A stretch of 64,000 nucleotides of DNA, from the NCBI GenBank assembly GCA_019925105.1, contig JAHGAU010000011.1, forward strand, positions 124,001 to 188,000, written 5' to 3'. A model generated the notes under the pieces. That model had not been told where the DNA came from. It saw nothing but the letters and a program-made list of their open reading frames with translations, and did no database searches. The position numbers and the translations under genes are program-made. Shown here piece by piece: positions 24,636-38,387 of the stretch (its first letter is position 1; each line of letters begins with the position of its first letter). The stretch is from Niebla homalea (taxonomy: Eukaryota; Ascomycota; Lecanoromycetes; Lecanorales; Ramalinaceae).

Positions 24636-25843
24636 ATTATACTTAAAGCTTCTGGTACTAAATATTCTTTAACTTATTAATTAACTATCGATATAACTTT
24701 ACTTTTCATTTTACTTTAAGTATATTAAAATTCTTGCTAAAAGCTAAAGATTATATATTAAATATAAAGAGTATAATTAATAGTATATATAACGCATTAT
24801 AATAGTTATACATAGATTTCTTATTATTTAGCTTATATATAATACGTTAAACTTAAGGATAATATAGAATAATAATACGTAATCGTTAGACGTTTTTATT
24901 GTTAATATAGGTATTAAAAAGCTTAAAGAAGTATAATATAACCTTTAAATACGTTATATAATAGTTCCTTCGCCTAGATTATAGCCCGTTACGTTAACGT
25001 TAAGTCCTCCGTTACCCTATTAGCTTTCGTCCTTATAATATTTTAAAACTTTTTACCCTATATATTATATAACTTATTATTGACTTTAAACTCCTTATTT
25101 ATTATTTAACTTCTTGAATATCCCTTAACGCGAGATATTATTATGGGTATTTACTATATATCGCTTATAATCCTTTAATATACCTTAGAATAATAAAGAC
25201 GTACTTATTTACTATTAATAAACCAGTTAAAAGTATAGTTATAACCGGTTAATATAAAGAGGCTCTTAAAGGATATTAACTTATAATCCGGCGTTATTTA
25301 TAGGGACGTTTTAGGACGTTTATTATTACTTACGTAATTACATTATCCCTTTTAATTAACCTTTTTCTTCTTCCTTACCTTTAATTAACTATAATATAAA
25401 TTAAGTATACAATATTAAGTTACTTTATTAACTTAAAAGTCTGTTTTCCGTATTAATAATATTCCTATTATTAATACGTTTTATATTTTATGATATTTTT
25501 GTTTTTAATAAATTTCTCCTTAATAAAAAACTAATATCTTATATTTACCTAAATAACTCTCCGTTTTAATTTAAACTTTATTGGATATATATATATATTT
25601 TACTACCTTTATACTTTATAATTAATTATTAATTTATAATAAATGCCCGCGGGGATATTTAAAAGGTTTAAATAAAGTCCGAGTACCGCGGTTATCCATT
25701 TTATCTGTTTATTATAAATAAAATTTATTTAAAAGCATTATATTAACGTTAACGTAATTTATTATTAAAACGGTAACTTATTTTATCGTTTTCTCTATAA
25801 TTAATGAAAATTCTTCTTAATATAATACTGATTTATCCTCAAC
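24636..25843 (-). pseudogene. Unassigned region with a RIP-crippled minus-strand reading frame
   Basis: No element ends are recognised. On the minus strand, about 25230-24900, one frame stays codon-like with almost only TAA/TAG stops, as expected if CAA, CAG or TGG codons had been mutated. It includes NRVTEDLTLT and, before it, IIISRVKGYS. The protein is not recognised; a transposase is one possibility. The remaining parts show only AT-rich sequence. Confidence 0.4.
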
Positions 25844-25848
25844 CTCGT

Positions 25849-26010
25849 TGTTGAAGTTAAGAGGTATAAGTTGCTTGATTATTACTATATATAAAGTGAG
25901 ACTATATATAAGATTATATACTGCTATCCTACTTAGGTTTAATACGTCCGTTTTATTTAATTAAATTTGCGTTACGTAATTTTTTAAGTAATAATCCTAT
26001 ATATTTAATA
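25849..26010 (-). repeat. 3' LTR of Copia-3 (162 bp)
   Basis: It is the reverse complement of 3060-3221, starting TGTTGAAG on the plus strand and ending TTTAATA. Compared with the Copia-1 LTR nearly all differences are transitions of the RIP type. A mutated polypurine tract (CTCCTTTTTAAA in plus-strand reading) follows at 26011. Confidence 0.92.
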
Positions 26011-27550
26011 CTCCTTTTTAAACTTTATATATAGCCCGTAAATCTTACTTATTAAACAGCTCCTTTATAACTTTAACGTTATATCCTTTTATATAAAAGT
26101 CTAATTACCGTATTTATTAAGTAATTCCCTTAATTATTGAATCGCTAGCTCCCCTATATAATTATTACTTACTTATCACTTATTACCCGGCTTATTATTA
26201 GGTCCGTTATCGGTAAGTATACGGTCCTTAAACTATCGATAGGGTAACTCCTTAAGGCTTAACGCCTATCTGAACTGTATAAAGGTTTTAATAAATAGAG
26301 CCTTTATTAACCTATTAACTACCTACTTTGTAATATAAATATACTTAAGGTTAACGGTATTAACCTTAAGTTATTCCCGTAGTTAATATAGTTAAATACC
26401 TATATACTTTATCCTTACGTACTATACCGGGTTTTTAGCCAGTACGATAGCCCCTTAATTATTACCATAAATTATAATAATAGGTATATATCCAGATTTA
26501 TCGGGTTATATTTATCCTAATAAATCCTTTAACTAGATAGCTTCCTTAATAGCCTGGGTTTATCCTATATACTTAACTTCGTAAATAAATAACGCTATAA
26601 TCGGTTACTTGTTTAAAGATTAATAAATCGGTATATTCCTTATATTAAAAAGGTAACTTAAAGTTAACCTACGGGTAGAATTAACCATAAAATCGGAATC
26701 GGTATATTTATTAAAAGCCTTAAGTTTACCCTTATATATTAACTGGAAGTATATAATGGTCCGTAAATAACGTATAATTTACCTTATACATAGTTAATAT
26801 TGGTAAAACGGATTTACAGAATACCGGTTAATGACTATTACCGCATAAACTATATCCGGTTATATATTAAGTATAATATATATTAATAAACTTACGGTTA
26901 ATTAAGCTTATTATTTAAACTTTAACTTAGCTTAATAACCCTTAAATAACGATTCCGGCCTAAAAATAACTTACATAAATATATATATCGGGTAAGCTTT
27001 TTATTAATTATAATCTTATATTACCCTTTTAATATAAACTTCCTAATTAAAACGGATCATTTAGTTTTATTGATTTTAAAATAATAATAATATTTAATTA
27101 ATAGCTTATTAAACCTAAATTAAATATATAGAACTCCTTATTAAATAAGGTTTTTAAGTCCCGAATCCTTGATTTGGACGGATTAATTACTACGACGTTA
27201 TCTATATATATAATTATAATTATACCGGTTTTAAGGTAAAAAAATACGTAATAGTCCGTATAAGTATGTTTAAAGCCTTATATAACTATAAACTCCCAGA
27301 AACGATTATATTATAGTTACGGTAAATACTTTAATCTATATAGGCTTTTTTTAAGCTTATAATAAATACTCCGGGAAGCGGGACGGGATATATCCCATGG
27401 GATAGGGACGGGATAGGGACGGGATAAGGATAAGACGGGATAAAGTAAATAGAATCCCATCCCGTATTAATACGGAATAAAACGGGATGAGATCAGGATA
27501 TATTAAGATCCCGTGGCGGATAAGATAAGGAAAAACCCGGCTAAAATAGT

Positions 27551-27694
27551 AAATTCAGGGGTAAATTATCATAAAGATTACCAGAAATATTTTTTTGGTG
27601 GTTTATCGATAACCGGAAAAACCATAATCCCGTTATCGATAAACCACTAAAAAAATATTTCTGGTAATCTTTATGATAATCTACCCCTGAATTC
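27551..27694. repeat. Large internal palindrome of MITE-1
   Basis: Arms of about 62 bp (27551-27612 and 27632-27694) flank a spacer of about 19 bp. The arms pair almost perfectly (GTGGTTTATCGATAA against TTATCGATAAACCAC, and CAGGGGTA against TACCCCTG), with differences mostly of the G/A type. MITE-4 has the same structure at 63101-63240. DNA of this kind can form a cruciform. Confidence 0.9.
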
Positions 27695-27699
27695 ACCCT

Positions 27700-27866
27700 C
27701 ACCTGCACCCTTACCCTCACCACCACCCTCACCACCACCCTTACCACCACCCCCACCTGCACCACCACCCTTAACACCCTTATCACCCTTATCACCCTCA
27801 TCACCCTCATCACCCTTATCACCCTTATCACCCTCATCACCCTCATCACCCTCATCACCCTTAATA
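27700..27866. repeat. 9-bp minisatellite (ATCACCCTC/ATCACCCTT) in MITE-1
   Basis: After a CACCACCCTTAC-like lead-in (27700-27775), nine or more 9-bp units follow. The units alternate between CTCAT and CTTAT, a difference that is exactly C-to-T in a CpA context. The related array in MITE-4 lies at 63241-63480. Confidence 0.88.
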
Positions 27867-29223
27867 ACCTCACCCTTACCTGCACCCTTATTAATTCACT
27901 ATTACCCCGCGTCTTGGCGGGATCTTGGCATATCCCGATCCCATCCCGCCGGGATAAGGATGGGATGGGATAGGATTCAGCCTTATCCTATCCCACGCGG
28001 GATGGGATAAGTGAATTGAAAAACCGTCCCATCCCCTCCCGCTTCCCGCAGTAATAATAAAGCTTTTTATAATCTTTATTGGTCTTTTTTATCCTTTTAA
28101 TTATTCTATATATATTTCTTCTTTAATAAAACCGTAAACGAAGGCTATTTTAACCTTTATTTACTTTAAATTTTAATTATTAACCGCTATAAAAGTAAGA
28201 AAAACCTTATAACTTATAAGTTTTATTATTGAGGTAAAGGTTTATTATAATTAATACCTTTACGTTATTTAAAATCACGTATTACCTATTTGGCTTTATA
28301 GTAAATTATATTATTATTAACTTTACGTTTAAGGGTATAAATTTACCGTCCTTATAATATCGTTATACCGGCGGGGATCTAACTTTACGTAATTAGGATC
28401 CAGGTAATATTCTCTTTAAAAGAATTATATTTATTCCCATTTATTAACTTTTAATTTATCCGTATATATTTATTTATTATAGCTTTTTTATAAATTTTAA
28501 GCTTAATAAGTTCCGGGGTCGTTTTAAGGGATATTAAGGTTAAAGGGTATAACGGTTTATTTTTATTACGGGTTAATAAAGTTAAGAAAAAAAGTGGATT
28601 TAATAATATATTACGTAGTTTATCCGGAAACATAAGGCCGGGGTTATTTTTAATTGAGTTCTTAATTTATTGTTTTTACCCTTAATAATAATTAATCTTT
28701 AAATTTTTAACCGTTAAGCTTAAGGGGTCCGGTAAAGTTATTCTTTATTAAGTAAGAACCATAGCCGGATATACAAATTACTCGGTAAGGGTAAAGCTTA
28801 TATTTATAACATTTATTTTAATTAAACCGTACTTCTTAAACTCCTCCTTTAAATTAAAGTTTTATTAAAGTTTTTTTTATTTTTTAAGCTTTTAAATTCA
28901 ATTTGTAAACTTATTATAATCCGAGTTATTTCACGGTATTACCTATCTTTCCTCGATATATACGTTATATACGTTCTTTATTATAAGATTAAACCGTTTT
29001 ACCCGTAGATTAATCACCTTAAAGTATATATTAATTCCTTTATTAAAATTTATTAAAATATATAATTTTAATTTATTATTTAGCTTAACCCGGTAACCTA
29101 CCGTCCTTATATATATAATTAACCTTAGGGTATATATTTAGGATATATCTGGTTTTTTATTATATTAAGCTTAATATAATATTGTCTTGGATAGGATTTT
29201 TATTTGAATTACGGGGTACTTAA

Positions 29224-31080
29224 ATGGCGACGAATAAAGGGACCCTAGAGGTTTAAAACGATACGTATATGCATAGCTCTAGCGATAATAAGGGGAGTAT
29301 ATTGAGTGCGATAAGTAGAAGTAACGTAATGGTTAAGAATAAGGTAGTAAACGGGTAAGTAACTTATATTAATAGAAACGGCGATAATACGTACGGGTAA
29401 TATAATAATAATAAGCCGGATAATACTTAAAATAAATAAGGGAATTAAGGTTAATAAAATATACGTATTAAAACGTATAAAACGCGTAATAATAATATAG
29501 AAATAATAAGTAAATAAAAGGGTAAAAAGGCCGGTATAATATTAATAATGAAAGGTATAAGCGGGGGGAAAAAGTAAAAAAACCGCGGTAAAAATATTAT
29601 TAAGGGTATATAAAAAAGAAATAAAGTTAATAAAAAGGACGGGACCTTAAAAGATTAAAAGTAAAAAACGGACATAATACGTTACCCGATAAAAAAGGGC
29701 GAAAGGGCAATAAGGGAGGCGGTAAAAACCTTAAAAGGACTCTTTACGGTAGAGTGGAAGGATATTACGTTAAAGACCTGGCTGATATTATAAATTAAAA
29801 TAAAAAGCGTAAGGGATTTTTATATAAAAGTAAAAATAAAATTAAAAGAAACGGAGCACTTATAAAGCTCTTAAAGGGCAGGAATAAAAACGTTAATAAA
29901 GGGTAGAAACAGCGGTTTAAAGTTAAATATATACGGTAAAAATATAAAAATAACGGTTTTTTAAATAAGAAAAAATTAAACGATAAAAATAATAAAAAGG
30001 GTACCCGCGGTAAAGAATAAAAGGATAACGGAAAAAAAAGCAGTTATATTAAAAAAGGTAAAAATAATAATAATTTACCTATTTAATAATAAGGGAAAGA
30101 ATATAATAATAAAAATAAACTTATTATAATTAATAAAGGCTTTTAAGGTAACAATAAAATTATTAATAAAATAAATTATTATAGTACGTAAATTATAAAA
30201 TAAAAATATCTTCTTTAATATAATATTTTTAAAGGCGAAAGAAAGCTTAAAGAGGTTTAAGGCTTAAATTAATAAAAGAAAATATAAATTAATTGAGGTT
30301 TTAAGGTAATTATTTATTATTATAGTAAATAAGATATATTTATTATATTTTAAAAAAGTTAAAAAAGAAACTATATTAAAGAATATAAAAAAAGAGAATA
30401 CGGTTCTTTACTTAAGGCTTAAGATCGTTAATTATAGGTTTCCGTTAATAATAAAAAAACTTAATTCTTTAAAACGCGTAAAGAAATACTTTACCGTTAT
30501 ATTAAGTATAATATTAATAAAAATATATAACGATATTTTAAATAAAAAAATTATTAAAAAAGGATTTCTTAAAATAACTTAATTATAGGATAAAACGGTT
30601 AATATTTATTAATATTTTAAATATTAAAATTATAAATATATTATTATAAAATATTTTAATTCTATAAAATATATAATTTATATTAAGAATTATAATATTT
30701 ATAAATATATAAAGTTAATAATTAAAAAGCTTATAAAGGGTACGTTTAAATATATTATATATAATAAGGAAAGATATTTAATATAAGATTTTAAATATAT
30801 AATAAAAATTAAAGAGATTAAACGTAAAGAAACCCGGATAACCGTGAAAATTTAACGGTATAATACGTATAAAATTAATTTAATAAATTAATTAAAAATA
30901 GCCTTAAAACGTAAGTTTAATTAATTAAATAATAAAAAATAAATAATAATAAAGAAAAGACAACATTTTATAATCTTAACTTTAAAGGTTAATTATTTTA
31001 CGTCTTTAATAATAATTAAAAAAATATTAAATTAAAAAACGTTTAATTTTAATAAGAAGTTTATAACTTAAATAAATATA
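29224..31080 (+). pseudogene. LINE-C ORF1 (gag-like), inactivated
   Basis: Translation from the ATG reads MATNKGTLEV, then a TAA where LINE-B still has CAA, then NDTYMHSSSDNKGSILSAIS. This shows directly how RIP makes a stop. Downstream is the same conserved block and mutated zinc-knuckle series as in LINE-B (about 30420-30760). No other host or viral gene is indicated. The end is approximate. Confidence 0.78.
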
Positions 31081-31089
31081 AAAAAGGGA

Positions 31090-34000
31090 GTTTTTATAAA
31101 AATTAATATATAATATATTTATTTTTTTAAAAATAATATAATATAACGTTTATAATAAGGGAATTAAAGCCGTAATATTAATATTTAAGTTTAAAGAAAT
31201 TAAAAACGTTAACGTTATAATAATATAGGAATTATTATATAATTTATATATATATTTATTTATTAACTTAAAGGAAAGGTTTTATTTAACCTTTAAGGCG
31301 AATAAAACGATTAAAATATACTTCTTTATAAATAAACGGCTTAACGTAAATAATTAAGATATTACTTATTATAATAAAAACCTTTATATATTCTATATTA
31401 TAAAAAAAAGGATTTAAAAAGTAACCTTAATATTTATAATATATATAACCCGCCGCCGGTTAATAAAGAAGAATTTTTTATAATATTATTATTTAAAGAA
31501 ATCTTAATTATTTTAACTAAATATATAGTACTTAAAGACTTTAACCTATATTATTATATATAAAATAAGGAAAAGCGTATAATAAATTATATTAAATTAA
31601 ATAACTTATTAATAATTACCGTTTAAGTTAATTTCTTATTATTAATATTATAAGGGATTATTATATAAGAAAGTTACTATAAGTTTAAAATAACAATTAA
31701 TTTAACCTTTAACACGGAAGGGATTATTGGTACGGTTGTAATATATAAGTTATAAAAAGACTTAAAATATAGCTTAAATTATATACCGATATAAATAACC
31801 TTAAATTAAACCGTTAATATAATTATATTATTACCGGTAAAAAAAGCATAAAAAATAATTAAAAAAACAGAAATTTATATAAAAGCGGGGGAAATAATAA
31901 TATAGTTTACGAACCTTTTTAATTAAATAATAAAGATCAGATTAACCTTTTTATAAAATAAATAATAAAAATATTAAATAAAATAATTATTAAGATTATT
32001 TTAATAATAAAACCCTTTTAAAGAACTAAAACCTATTAAAATAAAGGATATATAATTACAATTATAAAGGCGAAAAGATTAATTAAATAAATTTTTAAGT
32101 ATAAAAATTAAAAGATACTTAATTAATTAAGGATTATTTAAGAAAAAAAGGAAAAAATTATTAAGAAAATTAAGTAAATATACTTTTAATCTACGGTATA
32201 TAATTTAATGGTTTTATTTTATAATATTTAAAACTTAATAAAATATAATAAAGAATAAAGTAAAAAATTAAAGTTTATCCTTAAATTCTTACCTTTTAAA
32301 AAACTTAATAATATATTAATTAATATCTTTAACGGTAAAATTAAAATCCTTAAAAAAGTATTTTTCCCCTTTCTATTAAAAGTAAATTTAAACGATATTA
32401 ACGGCGTTTTATACCTTAACCCTATATTAATAAATAGGGTAATAATATAAAATATAATAATTAAAGCAATTAATAAATTAAAGAAAAATAAAGCCCCGGG
32501 ATTAAATAGGATTCTTAATAGATTCCTAATAATAATAATTTTACTTTTTAAAAAGGTTTTTATTTATTTTTTTTAAGTATATTTTAACGTTAATTATTAC
32601 TTATATAAGTTTAAGGAAATAAAAACGATTATCCTTAAGAAGTTTATTAAGCCGGATTATTTTAAAGTAAAGTCTTATAGACTTATTATACTTTTATATA
32701 CGTTAAAAAAAGCCTTAAAAATAATAATAATAAGGATCCTTAATAATTATATAAAGAATTACGGACTTTTCCTTAATTAATAAATAAAAGTAAAAAGAAA
32801 TTTATTAATAAAAATAGCCCTTAAAGGACTAGTTAATAGTATATATACGGTATAAGATTACGGGAAAAAATATATTATAAATCTTTTTTCTTTTAATATT
32901 ATAAATATTTTTAATAAAGTAAATTATTAAAGGTTATTATATAACTTAAAGAAAAAAAGGATATTATCCTTTTTAATTAAATAAATAAAAAGTTTCTTAA
33001 GCGACCGAGTTATATTAATTAATTTAAGATAAAAAATAAGCTTAATAAAGCCTATTATAATAAGTATTTTTTAAGGATTATTTATTTTTTTTATATTATT
33101 TTTATTCTTTAATAATTTATTAATTAAAAAGCTTATTAAGTTAAAATAGAAAATTTAAGAGTAAAACTTTATTAATAATATTTACCTTTTAACTTATAAT
33201 ACCTTTATATATATAAACTATTTAAAATTAAAATAGGCCTATAAAGTTTATCTTTAATAAATAAGAATTTATAAAGGTTAATTTATATTATATAAATATA
33301 AATTTATTTATATAATTAAAAGCTTAAAATTATATAATATAATAATTATAATAAATTTAAATAAAATTATAGTAAAACCGGATATTAATATTAAAGTCTT
33401 TAACCTTTAAGTAAATAAGAAACTTAATTAAAAGGATTATATAAAAAAGGTTTAAAAGAAAATAACTTTATAGGAAAAAAACTTTATTTATTTTATTATA
33501 TTAATATAAAAAGTTACGTTATAAAAGGCCCGGATTATTTATTAAGCTATAATAAAGTTAACTATAATATATATTATGGTTATTTAATATATATTTAAAA
33601 ATATTCCGGGATATAAAAAAGAATTTATTTAAATATTATAAAAAGTCCAAAATTAATATTTAAGAATAATTAACGGTATTTATAAAATAATCTTTATCCC
33701 GGTATTAAAGTTTAAGGTTTTTATACCGTTGATTAAAATTTTATTAAATTAAATAATTACTTAAGTAAAACTAAAAAGATATATATATTTAATTATAATA
33801 ATAAGAAATAAGTAGATCCGTTAAAATCTTAATAAGCTTAAAGTTAAAAAGAATAAATTAAAAATATTTATCTTTTTTTTTATTCAAATAAAGTAAGAAT
33901 AAGCGGGAAAAAAAATTAATTTTATTAATATCCCGGAAATTAATTTAAATAAATATAAATTGCCGTTAAACGTAAAAAAAACCGAGATTAAAAAGATTTA

Positions 34001-34870
34001 AAAAGCGAAAACTATAATAATTACTTTATAAACTATAATAAAATAAATTAAACGTTAACGGAAATATAAGGACTTTATATTTTAAGGTTATTATTATTTA
34101 ACTTTTAACGATAAAAAGATTATTAATAAATATTTTTACCGTTATAATATTATAAAGAAAAATAATAACGTATTAATAATTTAACTTTAAATAAATAAAA
34201 ATGGTTTAATTTACTTCTTTTTTATTATATATATTAAAGGTCGGATAAATACTGGATATAAATACGGATAAAAAAAAATAGAACGTTATATATATTTTTA
34301 TTTTTTATTCTTTATTTATAAAAATTAAATTAAGATTTATCGTAAAAGCTAATATTTATAATTATTATTAAATATTATTTATAAAGTAAAATATCCGGGT
34401 AATTATTAAGTTTATAATATTTACCGGACTATTATTATAGTTTAACCTTATTATAAAAATAAGTAAAATTATTAAAAACCTTACGGAAAAAACCTATTAT
34501 TAATTAAGGAAGAAAAAGAAGAACGGAAATTGGTTATATTAATTATATAAACCGGAAAATAACTTTTATAGCTATAAGGATATAATAATAAACGCTTATT
34601 AAAAGTCTTTAAAGAAATTAACGGTAATAATAATATAAAAAAGGTATATATTAAATATATAAATATTAATAAAGATATTTAAAGATATTATATAAAATTA
34701 AGGTAATATAAATATATAAAGGAACAGAAGAATAATAAGCTTAAGGATAACCCCTATAAGGATACAGTTATAATATTACGGATTTTCTTAAGGGAGTTAA
34801 AATATAAGAAGTATATAAATAAATTATTATTCTTTAAATAACTATTAATATCCTTTACCTTAAAGGATAA
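31090..34870 (+). pseudogene. LINE-C ORF2 (endonuclease, RT, C-terminal domain), inactivated
   Basis: It is colinear with LINE-B ORF2. The endonuclease start is at about 31130-31250. RT includes an ILFLFFN-like segment at about 33090-33120 and a mutated F(I/V)NN site near 33160-33180. The LRTGK-like C-terminal block is at about 34170-34220. Catalytic aspartates are mutated and stops are frequent. The protein nicked target DNA and primed reverse transcription there in the live element. Confidence 0.8.
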
Positions 34871-35034
34871 AAAGTAAAAACCTGGTAAACGCCGGTTTTT
34901 ACCCTAACGTTATAAATATTAAGTTTTTACGGTTACCAGTAAGGTTAAAAGGCCGCGTATTAAGGAACGCCGGAATTAGTTTAGCTAGACCCGTAGTATA
35001 AATCAATTAATTAATCAATCAATAATATTGTCTT

Positions 35035-38000
35035 TTTAAGCCGTATATATAGTATCTGTATAATTATATAATTAACTATTTATATAAGCTTTAATTAAAA
35101 GACTTTAAGTATACCCCTTATTATTTATATAATTTTAGTTTTTTTACGAATTTCCCCGGTAATTCTTTTATTAATTAAATTTTATCTAAGGCTTTTACGT
35201 ATTATTACTTTAAAGATAATTTTGTATTACTTTAAGTAATTTAAGAAAACCTTAAATATATATTTACCCCCGCCGTTAACCTAAATGTATTTAATCTTTT
35301 AATTTAGAGGTCGTTTATACTTAATTTTAAACTCCTTAAACCGTTAAATTACGTCCGATTTATATATTAATAAGTAAACTTTTAATATTATAATCTTATT
35401 ATTATAAAAGTTTATATAATATATTTTTCCGTTATTTTTTAAGGATTAATTATCCTTAAAAAATCCATATAAATAAGCTTTAACGGGTTTTCTATAAGTT
35501 TAAAGTATCCTTTATATAGTTAAAAGTATAATTATCCGGTAATATAATACGTATAATAAGTATCTTTAATTTCATTATTATTATAATGTTTACATTTAAG
35601 ATTTATCCTGGTTAATACGTTTGTTAATTAAAATAATTTTTAAACTTTAAGGTAGCTTATACGTATATATTAGGTAAGTATAATTAAAAGTACGTTAAAT
35701 ACTATTATAATAAAGATAAGTTCTTATAGGTTAATTATAGATAGGCCGTTTTATTTATTATATATAAGCTTTTTCCGATCATATATTATTATCCGGACCG
35801 TCTATATTATATTAAGTTAAGCTATATAATTTAAAAGTTATATTTTAAATATATAGTTAATTAAGTTTACCGGGGAGTATATTATATCCGTAAATTTTAC
35901 CTTAATTAACTTACTATTTATTTTATATATTATATAAGTAATACTTATATACCCTACATAACTCGTTCTTATTAACCCGGGCCTTAAAGATGAAAATTAA
36001 TAAAGTCTTAATTCCTTTTAAAAGAATCTTTTTTTATAAAAAATATATCAATTATAATTATTATTAAGGATTATTAACTTTTATAAATCTATTAAGGTAA
36101 TTAGTATTATCGTCGTTAATTATTATATTTATATTAATAAGTAAAAATTTATTATTAAGAAATTTATAAATATAATAGTTTTTTTTAAATAATCTTAAGC
36201 TTTATAGGTTTCTTTTTAAGGTAAAAATCTTAGTATTTATCCTTAATATACTTATTATTACGTTTTTTCTAAGTATAATATTAACTAATAAGCTTTTCCC
36301 GGGTCTTATTAGAGGACCTTTTATTATAACCCTTTAACGTATCTTTATAAACTTATATCGAGACGTTTAATAGTTAAATAGCCGCCTAAACCTTTTTATT
36401 ATGGGCTTTTTATATAATATTGTAAAATTTAATGGTACCCGGGCCTTATTATATAACCGTTTAAATAACTATTAAGTATTACGTTTATTATAATTATTAT
36501 AATTCCTTTAATTTACTTAAAAATATTTAAATAATAAAATAATCCGGGATAATTAAAAAGTTATTAATCGCTTTAATCTTAATATAGACTTTATAATAGC
36601 AATTATTATATTTATCGATTATTATATTTGGGGTTTTTTATAAATTTATAAGTTTTTATATAAGCTTTATATATAGCCCGGACCTTTATAATTTATATTA
36701 ATTCTTAAATCGTTCTTAAATTATATTCGGGCTTTCTATAATATCGATTGAATATTTAATATTAATATTATAACGGTTCTTTAAGGTTATATATATTTTA
36801 AGGATATCTTTTCTTTAATTCTTAAAGGTTATTAATTATTATTTAGTTTTTTATTTATTAATTCTATAATATTTATTGCCGTTAATTTATTAATAAAAAA
36901 ATTAAATTTAAAGGAAACCCCTTTATAATAAAGTCTTTTTTAATTATTATCGTTAATAAAGTATATAAAAGACGGTATTAGTAAAATATTAATTATATTA
37001 TGATTCTTAATAATACTTAAGTTTAAATTTAATAACGTTTAATATATTAAAGACTTACTATTTAAAAATAAAGGGTATTTTACGTTAAATAATAATATTT
37101 AATTTTTAACGTTTATACCCAGCTTAAAAATAATAGTATTTAATAGGTTAACCAGGGGTTCCTTAAACGTTTTAAAGTTAAAATTATTGTATGACTTTAA
37201 TATTTACGGTAATAAATAATCCTTATCTTCGATTTAATCTTTATTAATTAAATCAAAACGATTTTCCTTCTTTAAATCTTTACGTATAAAAAGAAAAAGG
37301 GTACTTTATATACGATAATATTATTAAATAATAGGGTTTAAATACTATATTTTATATGGGATTATTATATATTTTAAAATAATTATTAATATAAAACTTT
37401 ATTAATTAAAATATTCTTTCTTTTAATTAAGCTTAGAATAAAACTTTATAACGTATTATAACGTTATATATATACCCTTAAGATTTTTGTTTTTTTTATT
37501 TAAAGGCTTTTAATTTCTATAATTAAAGCGTTTAAATTTATTTTAATTATTTTACTTTAACTTAAAAATTTTAATTTTTACGATCTTTAATAAGTAAATT
37601 TATTTTAAATTTAATTATTTATTAGAAAATTTAATAATTAATTCTTAATACCCCTTTTTTAAAGATTAAGCCTTATTTTAGGAAATTTAATTATTAACTA
37701 TTTATTCCGTTTTATATTTGTTTTTTAAAACTAAATTAAAGTAAGTAATTTTAAATTATAATACGTTTAAATCCAAGTAATTTATCTTTAGTTAATCTTA
37801 AAAAAATTTAATTCTAATATAATCTTTAAGGCTTTAAACTTAATAAAGTTTTATAGTATATTTAATATTTATTTGACGTTTTAAATTTCTTATTTAAAGC
37901 TTAATTAAGGCTTTACGTATATAAACTACCTTAGCCTTAAAAACCTTATATTTTAACTCCGTTAAATAATATTTACTTAAATTTCCAGCGTATAAGTATT

Positions 38001-38279
38001 TATGGCCTTTAATAAAGTTAAGAAATAACGGTATATATATTCTTATTAATAAAACATCCTTTTTTCTTTATTTAAGAATATAAGTAATTAAATAAGCTTT
38101 TTTATTTATAGCTATAATATTATACGCCTAATTAATTCGATTTTTTGGTAATATAGCTTACGTGTAAATATCGTTTACGGATATATTTTATATTATAAAT
38201 TTATTATTATTTATAGGTTAAATTAAATATTAAGAAAACGTTACTTAAGTATTTAAATACGTAATCCGGGTTTATAATT
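35035..38279 (-). pseudogene. Gag and 5' pol part of Copia-3, degraded
   Basis: This is the continuation of Copia-3 beyond LINE-C; 35035-35570 is colinear with Copia-1 1-531 in reverse. From here to 38279 lie integrase, protease and gag in the expected order, but the sequence is so mutated that I cannot point to the individual catalytic residues. The assignment comes from position between the LTR and the recognised RT. Confidence 0.65.
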
Positions 38280-38387
38280 TATTAAAGTAAAAAACATAAG
38301 TTACTTAATTATTATTATATATAAAGTAAGACTATATATAAAATTATATATTGTTATCTTACTTAAGTTTAATACGTCCGCCTTATT
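38280..38387 (-). repeat. Cut 5' LTR of Copia-3
   Basis: It matches the inner 108 bp of the 162-bp LTR (ATAAGTTACTTAATTATTAT, then ACGTCCGCCTTATT) and stops at the first base of LINE-D. It is more mutated than 25849-26010. Confidence 0.88.

Larger units (their letters stand above)
27367..28053. mobile_element. MITE-1: 687-bp hAT-like miniature element
   Basis: Ends are TACTCCGGGAAGCGGGACGG and, reversed, TACTGCGGGAAGCGGGAGGG, so terminal inverted repeats of at least 20 bp with few mismatches. It is flanked by the 8-bp duplication ATAATAAA (27359-27366 and 28054-28061). Next to the ends lie GGGACGGGATA words and the palindrome CCCGTATTAATACGG; the centre holds a large palindrome and a 9-bp minisatellite. 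An 8-bp duplication with inverted ends fits the hAT superfamily. There is no transposase; the 114-codon minus frame here is only translated minisatellite. Confidence 0.85.
26240..28633 (-). pseudogene. RT to RNase H part of Copia-3 pol, split by a MITE
   Basis: The minus-strand frame 28633-28451 is open for 60 codons and matches the homologous segment of Copia-1 at 1090-1265 (both contain PLTLISLK and the AIINKY block). About 28160-28080 encodes the mutated DVKTAF..GFIEEEIY motif. About 27215-27190 reads YIDNVVV, the YVDD site with one aspartate changed. RNase H follows to about 26240. The MITE at 27367-28053 lies within RT. The protein cannot be made. Confidence 0.82.
29189..35021 (+). mobile_element. 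LINE-C: full-length Tad1-like LINE in Copia-3
   Basis: The element is 5,833 bp, flanked by a perfect 13-bp duplication ATAATATTGTCTT (29176-29188 and 35022-35034). It has a 35-bp leader before the ORF1 ATG at 29224 and the standard tail with AATCAATC repeats. It is the best-defined copy for element boundaries. ORF1 occupies about 29224-31080 and ORF2 about 31090-34870; both are interrupted by RIP stops. Confidence 0.94.
25849..38387 (-). mobile_element. Copia-3: minus-strand Ty1/copia element of the Copia-1 family with nested MITE and LINE
   Basis: The 3' LTR is at 25849-26010 and a cut 5' LTR at 38280-38387. The body is colinear with Copia-1 in reverse: RNase H about 26240-26620, RT about 27000-28160 split by a MITE (27367-28053), the RT linker 28451-28633, then LINE-C (29189-35021), then 5' pol and gag to 38279. 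The putative left target repeat is CTCGT (25844-25848). The right 60 bp of the 5' LTR are missing: LINE-D starts at the break and the lost part does not reappear after it. RIP has destroyed all frames. Confidence 0.9.

Noticed and set aside
27541..27885. 114-codon minus-strand open frame
   Set aside because: Made of the 9-bp minisatellite and one palindrome arm of MITE-1.
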